A stretch of DNA of 39,884 nucleotides from an uncultured Clostridia bacterium (GTDB lineage Bacteria; Bacillota; Clostridia; Christensenellales; UBA1242). The stretch spans positions 1 through 39,884 of the forward strand of contig CALWTF010000019.1 of assembly GCA_944384415.1 (NCBI GenBank). The letters are read 5' to 3'. Positions 25,533-34,351 of the stretch are shown here, piece by piece. The position numbers and the translations under genes were made by a program. Each line of letters begins with the position of its first letter. Position 1 is the first letter of the stretch. Under the pieces are notes generated by a model that saw only the letters and a list, made by a program, of their open reading frames with translations, was not told the DNA's origin and ran no database searches.

Positions 25533-26099
25533 ATGAACGGTTATGATTTTGATAGAACGATATATGATGGTGATTGTTTTGTAGATTTTTATTTCTACTG
25601 TTTGTTGCGTAGACCTTATATTATTATAATGTTACCATATCAACTTATTTTATGTTTATTATATTTGTGCAAAATTTTAAGTAGACATAATTTAAAACAA
25701 ACTTTTCATCATTATTTAATAATAGTTTTTGGCACAGAAAAAATGATTAATAAGTTTTGGCAAAAATATAAACGAAAAATAAAAAAATGGTACTTAGAAC
25801 AAAAAAGGGAAGATGATATTATTGTTAGCGCTTCTCCCGAGTTTATGTTAAGACCAATTTGTGATATTTTAGGGGTAAAATATTTGATTGCTACTCCTAT
25901 GAATATTAGAACAGGGCATATTAAAGGTGAAAACTGTTATAAAGATAACAAGGTAGAAAGATTTAAACAAATGTTTGGTGAGGACGCAAGATTAGAAAGT
26001 TTTTATTCAGATTCAAAAAGTGATATACCTATGTTAATGTTGGCAGATAAAAAGTATTTTGTTTTTGGTGATATTATTCAAGAATATAAAGGAGATTAA
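25533..26099 (+). CDS. HAD-superfamily IB phosphatase (phosphoserine-phosphatase-like)
   Basis: 188 aa. Motif I is Asp5-Phe-Asp7-Arg-Thr9, motif II Ser99 (Val-Ser-Ala-Ser), motif III a Lys in the Cys-Tyr-Lys-Asp-Asn-Lys segment, and motif IV Asp-Ser-Lys-Ser-Asp. The cap is a short helical stretch including a hydrophobic part (about 28-50) that could touch the membrane. Subtype IB members act on phosphoserine, phosphatidylglycerol phosphate and related small molecules; the substrate here is open. AGGAG lies 9 bases before the ATG. The next gene starts 2 bases after the stop. Confidence 0.88.
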   Translation: MNGYDFDRTIYDGDCFVDFYFYCLLRRPYIIIMLPYQLILCLLYLCKILSRHNLKQTFHHYLIIVFGTEKMINKFWQKYKRKIKKWYLEQKREDDIIVSASPEFMLRPICDILGVKYLIATPMNIRTGHIKGENCYKDNKVERFKQMFGEDARLESFYSDSKSDIPMLMLADKKYFVFGDIIQEYKGD

Positions 26100-26101
26100 T
26101 T

Positions 26102-26506
26102 ATGGAACAAAAAGAAGTTTTTGCTAAAGTGGGTGAATTAATTGAAAATTGTGGACATATAGCAAAATTGTTTATAAAAAGTGATATATGTATGGCTAAC
26201 GGTGATTTGCCTGGTACACAAAAAAATGTTATGGAAGGTCAAAACCTTTTAAAAGTTATGATGAATGATGTTTTTGTTGAAGTTGCTGAAGTTTTTGAAA
26301 TTGAAACAGAAGAATTTGCTGAAATAGAGGATATAAACACCAAAGAGATAACTAAACATTTATGTGATGTGGTTTATAATTGCGGTGTTTTAGTTAATCT
26401 TATTTTAGATTCTCAAAGTGAAAGTATAATTAGTTCGGTTAAAACAAAAATATTAAAAGATTTAAATGCTATTAATAGATTGAATAAAGCATTGTTTATG
26501 AATTAA
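26102..26506 (+). CDS. Small helical protein, unknown function
   Basis: 134 aa with a clear ribosome site (AAGGAG inside the end of the upstream gene). Not recognised. It looks all-helical and acidic in the middle (Glu-Ile-Glu-Thr-Glu-Glu-Phe). Two similar halves each carry a Cys-Gly pair: Ile-Glu-Asn-Cys-Gly near residue 17 and Val-Tyr-Asn-Cys-Gly near 93. That repeat suggests a four-helix PhoU-like or ferritin-like bundle, but no metal-site motif is evident. It is in an operon with the HAD phosphatase and ends in a terminator. Confidence 0.72.
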   Translation: MEQKEVFAKVGELIENCGHIAKLFIKSDICMANGDLPGTQKNVMEGQNLLKVMMNDVFVEVAEVFEIETEEFAEIEDINTKEITKHLCDVVYNCGVLVNLILDSQSESIISSVKTKILKDLNAINRLNKALFMN

Positions 26507-26513
26507 ATAAATT

Positions 26514-26546
26514 AAAACACTTAGCAAAATTGCTAAGTGTTTTTTA
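26514..26546 (+). terminator. Terminator of the HAD operon
   Basis: AAAACACTTAGCAA pairs with TTGCTAAGTGTTTT (14 bp) around two bases, then a T run. Confidence 0.9.
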
Positions 26547-26617
26547 TTGTATATTCTAAATAATTATTTATAATTTTGTAACTCTACGGTTAGTAGGGGA
26601 AATTGATAGTTCTTTTG

Positions 26618-26626
26618 TGATATAAT
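26618..26626 (+). promoter_or_regulatory. Extended -10 promoter of the XRE regulator gene
   Basis: TGA-TATAAT, 27 bases before the start. The only TTGATA lies 12 bases upstream, too close for a normal -35, so the TG extension probably matters. Confidence 0.6.
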
Positions 26627-26652
26627 AATAAAAATTATAAACAGGAGGAAAA

Positions 26653-27264
26653 ATGGATTTAGTAAAAACAGGAAATTTTATTAAAGAACAAAGAAAATTA
26701 TTAAAACTAAGTCAAAAAGATTTAGCTGAAAAAATAAATGTTAGTGAAAAAACTATTTCTAAATGGGAATGTGGAAATGGTTTCCCCGATACTTCATTGA
26801 TTTTGCCATTATGTGAAGTTCTTAATATTTCTGCAAACGAGTTATTATCGGCTAAAATTTTACCTAGTGATGAATATAAGATTAAAGCAGAAGAAAATTT
26901 AATAATTCTAAAAACTCAATATGATAGTGCTGTTAAACACCTGTTTAATATAGAAATAGTTTTAGGTGTTTTATCTACAGTTGTATATTTTGTTCTTTTG
27001 TTGTGTGCCATTTTTGCAATAGAAAACTTGGTTTGGAAATTTATTATAATTGGTTTGGATGTTATAATATTTTTAATTGGTATAATGTTTGCTATCAGAA
27101 TAGAACAGGTAGCTGGATTTTATGTTTGTAAACATTGTAATTATAAGTATATACCAACATTTAAGTCAGTGTTTTTAGCTCCACATAATTTCAGAACCAG
27201 ATATATGAAATGTCCTAATTGCCACAAGCGTAGTTGGCAAAAAAAGGTAATTAATAAAGATTAA
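26653..27264 (+). CDS. XRE-family regulator with membrane anchor and zinc ribbon
   Basis: 203 aa with AGGAGG before the ATG. Residues 5-62 are a Cro/CI-type helix-turn-helix (Leu-Ser-Gln-Lys-Asp-Leu-Ala then Ser-x-Lys-Thr-Ile-Ser-Lys-Trp-Glu). Two membrane segments cover about 100-150. A zinc-ribbon tail holds Cys159-x-x-Cys162 and Cys187-x-x-Cys190. This three-part design is common in Firmicutes, and the ligand and target genes are not known. It may regulate itself or the converging TraX operon. Confidence 0.9.
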   Translation: MDLVKTGNFIKEQRKLLKLSQKDLAEKINVSEKTISKWECGNGFPDTSLILPLCEVLNISANELLSAKILPSDEYKIKAEENLIILKTQYDSAVKHLFNIEIVLGVLSTVVYFVLLLCAIFAIENLVWKFIIIGLDVIIFLIGIMFAIRIEQVAGFYVCKHCNYKYIPTFKSVFLAPHNFRTRYMKCPNCHKRSWQKKVINKD

Positions 27265-27275
27265 ACTAACAAATT

Positions 27276-27311
27276 AAAAAGTTTTAGTTGTTAAACCAAC
27301 TAAAACTTTTT
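27276..27311. terminator. Bidirectional terminator between the XRE and TraX genes
   Basis: A 15-bp stem, AAAAAGTTTTAGTTG with CAACTAAAACTTTTT, 6-base loop, T runs both ways; it overlaps the traX-like stop codon. Confidence 0.9.
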
Positions 27312-28017
27312 AAATAAATGTTATTAATAAAATTAAAAGCAAGTGTAATGGGTAAAAAACATAAAATAAATATTTTAAATTAGTTTTTCCTTTTTCACCA
27401 TTATACATTAACAACAAAGGAATGGATAAGATTGAAAAAAATTGAATATAAGTTGCAAAATCATTAAAATTATTTTGCGATACAACTTGTATACTGGCAA
27501 AAAGCAATAAAAGTATGGTAAATACTACAAATTTAAGTAATTTATTTTCTCGTAAATAATAAATAATAAATGGAATAAATACTCCGATAACACCATAATC
27601 AATACAATTATAGTAATCAAGTATTATAATAAATAATGTAATAATTAATGTAAAAAAAGTATAAATTATTTTGTTAAAACCATACTGTGTTCTTGTAAAT
27701 TCTGTAATGGTTAATAAAACTAATGAAAAAACAAAAGTAAATAAAATATTTAATTGTGTAAAATTATGTTGTAGAAATGCATATGGTATTTGTGAAATTA
27801 TTGCAAACCCCAAAAGCAGAATAAAGTATTTTAGTTTATTGCTTGTGTAATAATATCCTTCGGCAATAAAAAAGGCAAATATCGGGAAAGAAATTCTTCC
27901 TATTATTCTTAAAACTATAATTTCTGGAAAAATAAAATATCCAATATGGTCTATTAACATAGTTATACAAGCTATTATTTTTAAAATATTTCTATTTAGC
28001 ATTTGAACATTTGTCAT
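27310..28017 (-). CDS. TraX-family membrane acetyltransferase-like protein
   Basis: 235 aa with about eight membrane segments. It has the TraX signature at the N-terminus: Leu-Lys-Ile-Ile-Ala-x-Ile-Thr-Met-Leu-Ile-Asp-His-Ile-Gly, then Arg-Ile-Ser-Phe-Pro-Ile-Phe-Ala-Phe. TraX was first known as the F-pilin acetylase; chromosomal Firmicute members are of unknown role and not a sign of conjugation. Last gene of the IMPase/ABC operon, 27 bases after the second ABC gene. No well-spaced ribosome site is seen, so the start (28017 or the internal Met five codons later) is uncertain. Confidence 0.87.
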   Translation of the reverse strand: MTNVQMLNRNILKIIACITMLIDHIGYFIFPEIIVLRIIGRISFPIFAFFIAEGYYYTSNKLKYFILLLGFAIISQIPYAFLQHNFTQLNILFTFVFSLVLLTITEFTRTQYGFNKIIYTFFTLIITLFIIILDYYNCIDYGVIGVFIPFIIYYLRENKLLKFVVFTILLLLFASIQVVSQNNFNDFATYIQFFSILSIPLLLMYNGEKGKTNLKYLFYVFYPLHLLLILLITFI

Positions 28018-28044
28018 AAAAGTATAAATTAATCCTTTATTTTA

Positions 28045-29904
28045 TTAATCAGTTACTTTTTCAAATTGGCTATTATAAAGGTGATAATAAAAACCGTGTT
28101 TTTGTAAAAGTTCAATATGTGTTCCTTGTTCAATAATATTCCCTTTATTCATAACCAAAATTAAATCGGCATTTTTAATTGTTGAAAGTCGGTGAGCAAC
28201 GATAAAAGTTGTTCTTCCTTCCATCATTAAATCAAATGCTTTTTGAATTTTTATTTCAGACCTTGTATCAATGTTACTTGTAGCTTCATCTAAAATTAAA
28301 ATTGATGGTTCCATTAACATTATTCTTGCTATACAAATCAATTGTCTTTGTCCTTGAGAAATATTGTTTCCGCCCTCAGTAACCATTGTGTTGTACCCAG
28401 AAGGAAGTTTTTCAACAAAGTCGTGAACACCCGTTAATTTACAAATTTTGATAATGTCTTCATCAGTAGCATTAGGACAACCATATGCTAAGTTTTCTTT
28501 TATTGTGGCAGAGAATAACCAAGTGTCTTGTAATACCATACCAAAATTTTTTCGCCAACTGTTTCTTTTAACTTGAGTTATTACATTTCCATCTAACATA
28601 ATTGTTCCATCTGTTAAGTCATAAAAACGCATTAGCAGATTTATAAAAGTTGTTTTTCCACAACCTGTTGGACCTACTATTGCTATTTTTTGACCTTTTT
28701 TAACATCTAAATTAAAATCTTTAATTAATTTTACTTTTGGCACATAACTGAAATATGCATTTTTAACAATAATATTTCCATCTGCTTTACCCATTTCTGG
28801 TAGATTTTCATCACTTTTTTCATCTTCAGCTTCAAGCACTGCAAAAATTCTATCAGCCGAAGCAAATGCTGCTTGCAATTCGGTTATTTCAACTGAAAGC
28901 TCATTAAAAGGTCTACCAAAGGTGTTAGCATAGTTTAAAAAACTTGAAATTAAACCAATTGAAACTGTATTGTTAATGGCAAGTAATGTACCTGCACATC
29001 CTACGCCCACATAAACTAAACCATTTATAAATCTTGTTGCAGGGTTTGCAATATTCGAAAAGAATTCAGCAGATTCACTGGCTTTATAATATTCTGAGTT
29101 GATTTTTTCAAAATCGTCAACTGCTTGTTTTTCGTAGTTAAAAGCTTTAACAATTCTTCCGCCACTTATAAACTCTTCAAGATACCCATTTATTTCACCT
29201 TCATTTTTTGCTTGTGCGGCAAACATTTTGTATGCTTTTTTTGCAATATAAAGGGAAAGGAATAAGCTTAAAGGAGTAATAAAAGCAACAACTAACGCCA
29301 TAGGAACATTTAATATAAACATACAAACTAATGTTCCAATAATAGTAACTATTCCGTTTATTATACTTGATAATCCTTGCAAAATTCCATCTGTTAAAAT
29401 ATCAACATCATTTATCATTCTGCTTAGTAAATCACCATGTTGGTTTGTATCAATAAACTTTAAAGGAACTGAATTTATTTTATTAAAAAAAATAGTTCGT
29501 AAGTATTCGGCAGATTTAAAACAATACAAATTAGTCCAGTAGTTTGTTAGCCAAGAGAAAAGGGCACTAATTATAATAAATCCAACAAGAACAAGTGCGG
29601 TTTGCCACAAGTTGTTAAAATCAACATTACCAATACCAATAATATTATCTATACATTTTCCAATATATATTGGTACAAGCAATTCAAATATAGTGCTTAT
29701 TATTATAGCTAAAATAGCTAAATATAAATATTTATGATAAGGTTTTCCATATTTTAAAGTTTTTCCAATGGTTTGAAAAGCTTTTTTAAATTTAACTTTT
29801 TTACTAGTTACCGAGGTTGCTTTGGTTATCATTGGAACATTATCATCAATAATATCTATTTTATTTTTTCTGCGATTTAGTAATTCTTTATCTGTCTTTT
29901 TCAT
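28045..29904 (-). CDS. ABC exporter half-transporter, catalytic partner
   Basis: 619 aa. A ~55-residue Lys-rich cytoplasmic leader precedes the six-helix exporter domain. The nucleotide-binding domain has an intact Walker A (Gly-Pro-Thr-Gly-Cys-Gly-Lys-Thr-Thr), Walker B with catalytic Glu (Leu-Asp-Glu-Ala-Thr-Ser) and H-loop His, but its signature is Ile-Ser-Gln-Gly-Gln instead of Leu-Ser-Gly-Gly-Gln. This complements the defects of the neighbour, so the two must form an asymmetric heterodimer. It starts 2 bases after the partner's stop. The substrate (drug, lipid or peptide) is unknown. Confidence 0.93.
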   Translation of the reverse strand: MKKTDKELLNRRKNKIDIIDDNVPMITKATSVTSKKVKFKKAFQTIGKTLKYGKPYHKYLYLAILAIIISTIFELLVPIYIGKCIDNIIGIGNVDFNNLWQTALVLVGFIIISALFSWLTNYWTNLYCFKSAEYLRTIFFNKINSVPLKFIDTNQHGDLLSRMINDVDILTDGILQGLSSIINGIVTIIGTLVCMFILNVPMALVVAFITPLSLFLSLYIAKKAYKMFAAQAKNEGEINGYLEEFISGGRIVKAFNYEKQAVDDFEKINSEYYKASESAEFFSNIANPATRFINGLVYVGVGCAGTLLAINNTVSIGLISSFLNYANTFGRPFNELSVEITELQAAFASADRIFAVLEAEDEKSDENLPEMGKADGNIIVKNAYFSYVPKVKLIKDFNLDVKKGQKIAIVGPTGCGKTTFINLLMRFYDLTDGTIMLDGNVITQVKRNSWRKNFGMVLQDTWLFSATIKENLAYGCPNATDEDIIKICKLTGVHDFVEKLPSGYNTMVTEGGNNISQGQRQLICIARIMLMEPSILILDEATSNIDTRSEIKIQKAFDLMMEGRTTFIVAHRLSTIKNADLILVMNKGNIIEQGTHIELLQKHGFYYHLYNSQFEKVTD

Positions 29905-29906
29905 AA

Positions 29907-31631
29907 CTATTCCCCCTTTTCCTTATTTTGGGAATAATATATTTCTGCATATATAGGACAATTTTTCATTAATTTTTCGTGGGTTCCTATTCCTGCAACT
30001 TCACCATTATCCATTGTTATAATTAAATCACAATTTTTAATTGAGTTTGTGCGTTGTGAAACAATTATAGTAGTAATACCTTTTAAATTTTGGTATATAG
30101 CTTTTCTTAAAGAAGCGTCTGTTGCAAAGTCTAAAGCACTTGAACTTGCATCCATAATTAATATTTTAGGTTTACCAACTAATGCTCGTGCAATAGTAAG
30201 CCTTTGTTTTTGTCCACCAGAAAAATTAGTTCCTCCACGCTCAACTTTGTGTTCTAGAAAATCAGGTAATTCACGCACAAAATCTATTGATTGTGAAATT
30301 TTAAGTGCCTTAATTATTTCAAAGTCACTAGCATCTTCTTTTCTCCAGGATAAATTTTCCCTTAATGTTCCTTTAAATAATGTTGCGTTTTGTGGAACAA
30401 ACCCAACATATTCTCTTAACTCTTTTATATTATAATTTTTTACATTAACGCCATTAATTAAAACTTCACCTGAGGTGGTATCATAAAATCTTGGTATAAG
30501 GTTAACAATTGATGATTTCCCTGAGCCTGTACCCCCTATAATACCTAAAGTTTGGCCAGGTTCAAGTTTAAACGAAAGGTTTCTTATAACATCTTTAGTT
30601 CCTGTATAAGAAAAGTTTACATTTTTAAATTCAATACTAGCAGGTGTTGTTGGTGGAAGATGTTCACAGGTTTTTTCTTCTTTTATTGAGTTTTCAAGCT
30701 TGAAAACTTCATTAATTCTTTTGGTTGATGCACCGGTTTTGGTGTATGTTATTATTATTCTTGCCACAACTACCAAAGCAATTGATATTTGACTTACATA
30801 GTTAATAAATGCAATAACATTTCCTTGGCTTAGACCACCAACTTCAACGCGAATACCTCCAAACCAAATTATTGCTACGGTAGCCAAATTTATAACAAGA
30901 AACAATAAAGGGTGAAGTATAGACGATATAATACCTACTTTTATATTACATTTACTTAATGCTGTGTTTGCTTTGCTAAATCTATGTTTTTCATGTTCTT
31001 GTTTGTTAAAAGCTCTAACAACTCGTATACCTGAAAGGTTTTCTCTGGTTACATTACTAACATTATCTAATCTAGTTTTTGATTCAACATAAATAGGATT
31101 AGTTATTCTCATAATTGAATAAATTGCTATAAATAAAATTGGCATAAGAATTAAAAATATTATTGAAAGTTGAAGGTCAATAATCATAGACATTACCGTA
31201 GCACCAATAATTAAAAAGGGAACACGAGAAACTTGTCGTATAGTTAATCCAATAGCTGTTTGAATTTGGTCAACATCGTGAACACATCGGTTTGTTAAAC
31301 TCATAGTTGTGAAACGGTCAAATTCTTTATGTGAAAAAGTGTTTATATGTTTAAACATAGAGCTTCTTATATCTCTTCCAACACCTTCAGATGTTAAAGC
31401 ACTGCATTTGTTACAAATTAAAGCAAAAATAATTCCTAAAATATTGTTCATAATTACGATAGCGGTTAATGTAAAAATGTATTGAACATTTCCTTCCGCT
31501 ACACCAACATCTATCATTAAAGAAACTAAAAAAGGATTTAAAATATCAGTAACAGCCTCTAAAAACTTGAAAAAGGGGCCTACAACAATAAATTTAGTAT
31601 ATTTTCTTAGATACGATTTTATTTTAAACAT
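29907..31631 (-). CDS. ABC exporter half-transporter, non-catalytic partner
   Basis: 574 aa; a six-helix exporter domain then a nucleotide-binding domain. Walker A (Gly-Gly-Thr-Gly-Ser-Gly-Lys-Ser-Ser) and signature Phe-Ser-Gly-Gly-Gln are good, but the residue after the Walker B Asp494 is Ala495 instead of Glu, and the H-loop His is Gln (Val-Ser-Gln-Arg). Its signature would complete the working site on the partner, while its own site should bind but not hydrolyse ATP. That is the usual pattern of BmrCD- or LmrCD-type heterodimers, here with Ala rather than the common Asp. Confidence 0.93.
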   Translation of the reverse strand: MFKIKSYLRKYTKFIVVGPFFKFLEAVTDILNPFLVSLMIDVGVAEGNVQYIFTLTAIVIMNNILGIIFALICNKCSALTSEGVGRDIRSSMFKHINTFSHKEFDRFTTMSLTNRCVHDVDQIQTAIGLTIRQVSRVPFLIIGATVMSMIIDLQLSIIFLILMPILFIAIYSIMRITNPIYVESKTRLDNVSNVTRENLSGIRVVRAFNKQEHEKHRFSKANTALSKCNIKVGIISSILHPLLFLVINLATVAIIWFGGIRVEVGGLSQGNVIAFINYVSQISIALVVVARIIITYTKTGASTKRINEVFKLENSIKEEKTCEHLPPTTPASIEFKNVNFSYTGTKDVIRNLSFKLEPGQTLGIIGGTGSGKSSIVNLIPRFYDTTSGEVLINGVNVKNYNIKELREYVGFVPQNATLFKGTLRENLSWRKEDASDFEIIKALKISQSIDFVRELPDFLEHKVERGGTNFSGGQKQRLTIARALVGKPKILIMDASSSALDFATDASLRKAIYQNLKGITTIIVSQRTNSIKNCDLIITMDNGEVAGIGTHEKLMKNCPIYAEIYYSQNKEKGE

Positions 31632-31666
31632 TTTTATTCCTTGAAAAATTAATTAAAGTTGATTTA

Positions 31667-32449
31667 TTATTTTTTATAATTTGTTTTTTCTAACAAATCT
31701 AGTAAGTTTTTAGCAAGTTCAGGGCTTGAACAAGCTATTTTAAAAGTTTGTTTACCCCATACATATTCATATGTGCTAACACCAGCTTTTTCACAAAGGA
31801 ATTTTCCTGGTAACCAGTCCCAAGGATGTGGAGAAATACTAATATAACATTGTGTTCTTCCAGATGCAACATAGGCAAATTCGCAACCACAACTGCCAAG
31901 CCTTTTTGTTCTTAAAATTTTTTTATTTAATTTTGATAATATTTGTTCTTCTAAAATATGTGATTTAGGTTCACTGTGTGCTAAATCACATAGTGTTAAA
32001 ATGCTTTGTTCTAGTGGGAAATTGTTTTCATTAACTATTTTTTCACCATTAACAAAAGCGCCATCAGAAGTTGCAGTATAAATTTCATTTTGTGCTGGAA
32101 TATAAATAACAGAAAATTGACATTCTTTATTATCTACAAAAGCAATTTGTATACACCAAATTGGTATTTTATGAAAATAGTTTATTGTGCCATCAATTGG
32201 ATCAATTATCCAACATCTGTTTTCTATTTTTGCTTTACTGTTAAATTCTTCACTTACAAAATTATCGTTAGGAAATTGTTTTTTAATTTGTTCAATAAGA
32301 AATTTTTCAACCTTGATATCACTTTCTGTAACATAATCAGCATAACCTTTGGGGTGTGTTATAATGTTATTGTTTCTTTTTATAAATTTTTTATAAGCTT
32401 GTTTTATTTTTTTTGTAATAAATTTTATTTCTTTATCGTATGTGAACAT
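31667..32449 (-). CDS. Inositol monophosphatase family protein
   Basis: 260 aa with GGAGA before the ATG. The metal motif Asp83-Pro-Ile-Asp86-Gly-Thr is preceded by Ser-Glu-Glu, with the second family motif Pro-Trp-Asp-Trp-Leu-Pro-Gly near the C-terminus. Members hydrolyse inositol phosphates, fructose-1,6-bisphosphate, NADP or 3'-phosphoadenosine phosphate; the sequence does not decide between them. First gene of an operon with the heterodimeric ABC exporter and TraX. Confidence 0.93.
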   Translation of the reverse strand: MFTYDKEIKFITKKIKQAYKKFIKRNNNIITHPKGYADYVTESDIKVEKFLIEQIKKQFPNDNFVSEEFNSKAKIENRCWIIDPIDGTINYFHKIPIWCIQIAFVDNKECQFSVIYIPAQNEIYTATSDGAFVNGEKIVNENNFPLEQSILTLCDLAHSEPKSHILEEQILSKLNKKILRTKRLGSCGCEFAYVASGRTQCYISISPHPWDWLPGKFLCEKAGVSTYEYVWGKQTFKIACSSPELAKNLLDLLEKTNYKK

Positions 32450-32487
32450 TTTATCTCCATTTTTCGATTTATTTAATTATAAACTAT

Positions 32488-32516
32488 ATTATAAATAAAA
32501 AATATAATTTAAGCAA
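32488..32516 (-). promoter_or_regulatory. Promoter of the IMPase / ABC / TraX operon
   Basis: Minus strand TTGCTT (32511-32516), 17 bases, TATAAT (32488-32493), 38 bases before the start and directly after the terminator of the upstream gene. Confidence 0.7.
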
Positions 32517-32518
32517 AT

Positions 32519-32541
32519 AAAAAAAGCCTACATTAGGCTTT
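32519..32541 (-). terminator. Terminator of the 32528 gene
   Basis: Minus strand AAAGCCTA/TAGGCTTT with a 3-base loop and a T run; the stem contains the last codons and the stop. Confidence 0.85.
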
Positions 32542-33103
32542 GTTTTACTGATGTTTTTGAATTAAAATGATTTATGATATCTTTTTGCATATGCTCTTGT
32601 TGCAATTGTGAAACCGATTTAATATCAGTTAGTTTGCCATTAGATGAAAGTTTTGCTGTTTTATGTATTGGTTCTCGAGCAATGCAAATACCTTCTTTAT
32701 ATTTTATAAAACCAATCTCTTCATTTTTAACAGCTTTTTGTATTATATAACCTTCCGAATTTTTTGAAAACTTTCCATAAAAAATTTGTTGTCTGGTTAA
32801 TTGATGTTCTTTAATCATTTGCTGGATTGGAACAAACTCAGCATTTATAAAATAGATTGATACAACAGCTCTTTTATAATTTGGAATATTTTCCGAATTC
32901 GAAAAATATGCGCTAGGCAAATAACCAACTTCTATAAATTTTGTTGTGTTAAGAAATGTTGCATTTTTAACATCATTTTCACTTTTAATTATTTTTATTT
33001 CTTTACCATCAGTTTTTTCTATTATCATATACCACACAGGATTTCTGTGTGAGTCAATAGATGCTCTATTCATAGCATATATAAATTCCCAATTATCGGA
33101 CAT
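32528..33103 (-). CDS. Uncharacterised cytoplasmic protein
   Basis: 191 aa from the ATG at 33103, which follows AGAGAGG; the longer in-frame ORF would begin upstream of the promoter. Not recognised. Mixed alpha/beta, no membrane segment or signal peptide; it has an early Trp-Tyr-Met-Ile-Ile strand, a Gln-rich helical C-terminus (Gln-Leu-Gln-Gln-Glu-His) and ends Lys-Gln-Ser-Leu-Met. Its promoter and terminator make it a stand-alone gene. Confidence 0.72.
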   Translation of the reverse strand: MSDNWEFIYAMNRASIDSHRNPVWYMIIEKTDGKEIKIIKSENDVKNATFLNTTKFIEVGYLPSAYFSNSENIPNYKRAVVSIYFINAEFVPIQQMIKEHQLTRQQIFYGKFSKNSEGYIIQKAVKNEEIGFIKYKEGICIAREPIHKTAKLSSNGKLTDIKSVSQLQQEHMQKDIINHFNSKTSVKQSLM

Positions 33104-33131
33104 AAATACCTCTCTGTGAAATAGCAACTTC

Positions 33132-33160
33132 ATTATATCAACATATTGTCGAAAAATCAA
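33132..33160 (-). promoter_or_regulatory. Promoter of the 32528 gene
   Basis: Minus strand TTGATT (33155-33160), 17 bases, TATAAT (33132-33137), with a TGA extension. The 33161-33276 stretch upstream is AT-rich and holds nothing I can identify. Confidence 0.8.
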
Positions 33161-33276
33161 TAAAAATGTTAAAATTTTTTTTATTAAATGTAAACTTCTA
33201 TTTCATCATATGCTTTAAAACTTAATATTGCTATTCTAAAAATGAATAAAACAAAAAAGTTTTTTAATATTTTTAT

Positions 33277-33305
33277 TTGAAAAAGTATATATTATATGTT
33301 ATAAT
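33277..33305 (+). promoter_or_regulatory. Promoter of degV
   Basis: TTGAAA (33277-33282), 17 bases, TATAAT (33300-33305); a leader of about 70 bases precedes the gene. Confidence 0.85.
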
Positions 33306-33381
33306 AACTTTCACATTTAAATGATAATTTTTAGTTAGTTTGTATTTATTAATTCAAAAGTTAAATAATGGAGAAATGTTT

Positions 33382-34257
33382 ATGAAAAAAATTAAAATAA
33401 TTACTGATTCTAATTCTGGTATTTTACAGTCAGAGGCTGAAGCTTTAGGTGTGTTTGTAATTCCAATGCCATTTACGGTTGATGGAAAGGAATATCTTGA
33501 AGAAATTTCAATTACGCAAGAAGAATTTTTTGAAAAATTAAAAAATAATGCTGAAGTTACAACTTCGCAACCATCACCTTATTATTTGCAAGAACTTTGG
33601 AAAGATTTATTAAATGAATATGATGAATTAATTTACATTCCTATGACAAGTGGTTTAAGCGCTACTTGCGAAAATGCAAAACGCTATGCTCAGGAATTTG
33701 GGGGAAAAGTTCAAGTTATTGACAATTTGAGAATTTCTGTTACATTGCGTGAAAGTGTTATGGAGGCAATTGAACTTGTTAAGATGGGGAAAAGTGCTGT
33801 TGAAATTAAAGAATATTTAGAAGCAACTAAACACAAGTCATCAATATATATAACCTTAAATGTTTTAAAATATTTAAAAAAGGGTGGGCGAATATCACCA
33901 ACAGCTGCGGCGTTAGGCAGTATGTTAAATGTTAAGCCTATTTTAAGTTCAAGAGGTGGTAATTTTGAAAAATTTGCTGTGGCTTTTTCAATTTCACAGG
34001 CACGCAAAAAAATGATACAACAAATTAAGTTTGAATTAGAAAACGAATTTAAAGAAGAATATGAACAAGGAAAAATGTTTATATCAATTGCTCACACTCA
34101 AAATGCAGATGAAGCACAAAAATTTAAAGATGAAATATTAAAAGCAATTCCAAAAGTTAAAATACATTATATAAATCCATTATCTTTAAGTGTTGCTTGT
34201 CACATTGGACCAGGTGCTTTAGCAATTGCAGTTTGTGTAAACAATTATGTTAATTAA
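33382..34257 (+). CDS. DegV-family fatty-acid-binding protein
   Basis: 291 aa from the ATG at 33382, with GGAG 8 bases upstream. It binds a fatty acid and in Firmicutes can serve as the FakB subunit that presents it to fatty-acid kinase FakA. Visible family elements: Ile-Thr-Asp-Ser-Asn-Ser near the N-terminus, the Thr-Thr-Ser-Gln-Pro-Ser-Pro loop (carboxylate binding), Thr-Ser-Gly-Leu-Ser-Ala-Thr, Lys-Lys-Gly-Gly-Arg-Ile and the final Ile-Gly-Pro-Gly-Ala. fakA is not in the window. Confidence 0.93.
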   Translation: MKKIKIITDSNSGILQSEAEALGVFVIPMPFTVDGKEYLEEISITQEEFFEKLKNNAEVTTSQPSPYYLQELWKDLLNEYDELIYIPMTSGLSATCENAKRYAQEFGGKVQVIDNLRISVTLRESVMEAIELVKMGKSAVEIKEYLEATKHKSSIYITLNVLKYLKKGGRISPTAAALGSMLNVKPILSSRGGNFEKFAVAFSISQARKKMIQQIKFELENEFKEEYEQGKMFISIAHTQNADEAQKFKDEILKAIPKVKIHYINPLSLSVACHIGPGALAIAVCVNNYVN

Positions 34258-34266
34258 TAAATAATA

Positions 34267-34290
34267 AATCACTGCTTTGCAGTGTTTTTA
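34267..34290 (+). terminator. Terminator of degV
   Basis: CACTGC/GCAGTG with a 3-base loop (34270-34284) followed by TTTTTA. Confidence 0.85.
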
Positions 34291-34351
34291 TTTTTATTGC
34301 AAAAACTTTTAAAAAATGTTAGTTTTAATATAAACATAATTTGGAGAAAAA

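Noticed and set aside
27310..28017. TraX as a sign of a conjugative plasmid
   Set aside because: Chromosomal TraX-like genes are common in Firmicutes and no other transfer gene is nearby; the ATPase fragment is 11 kb away.
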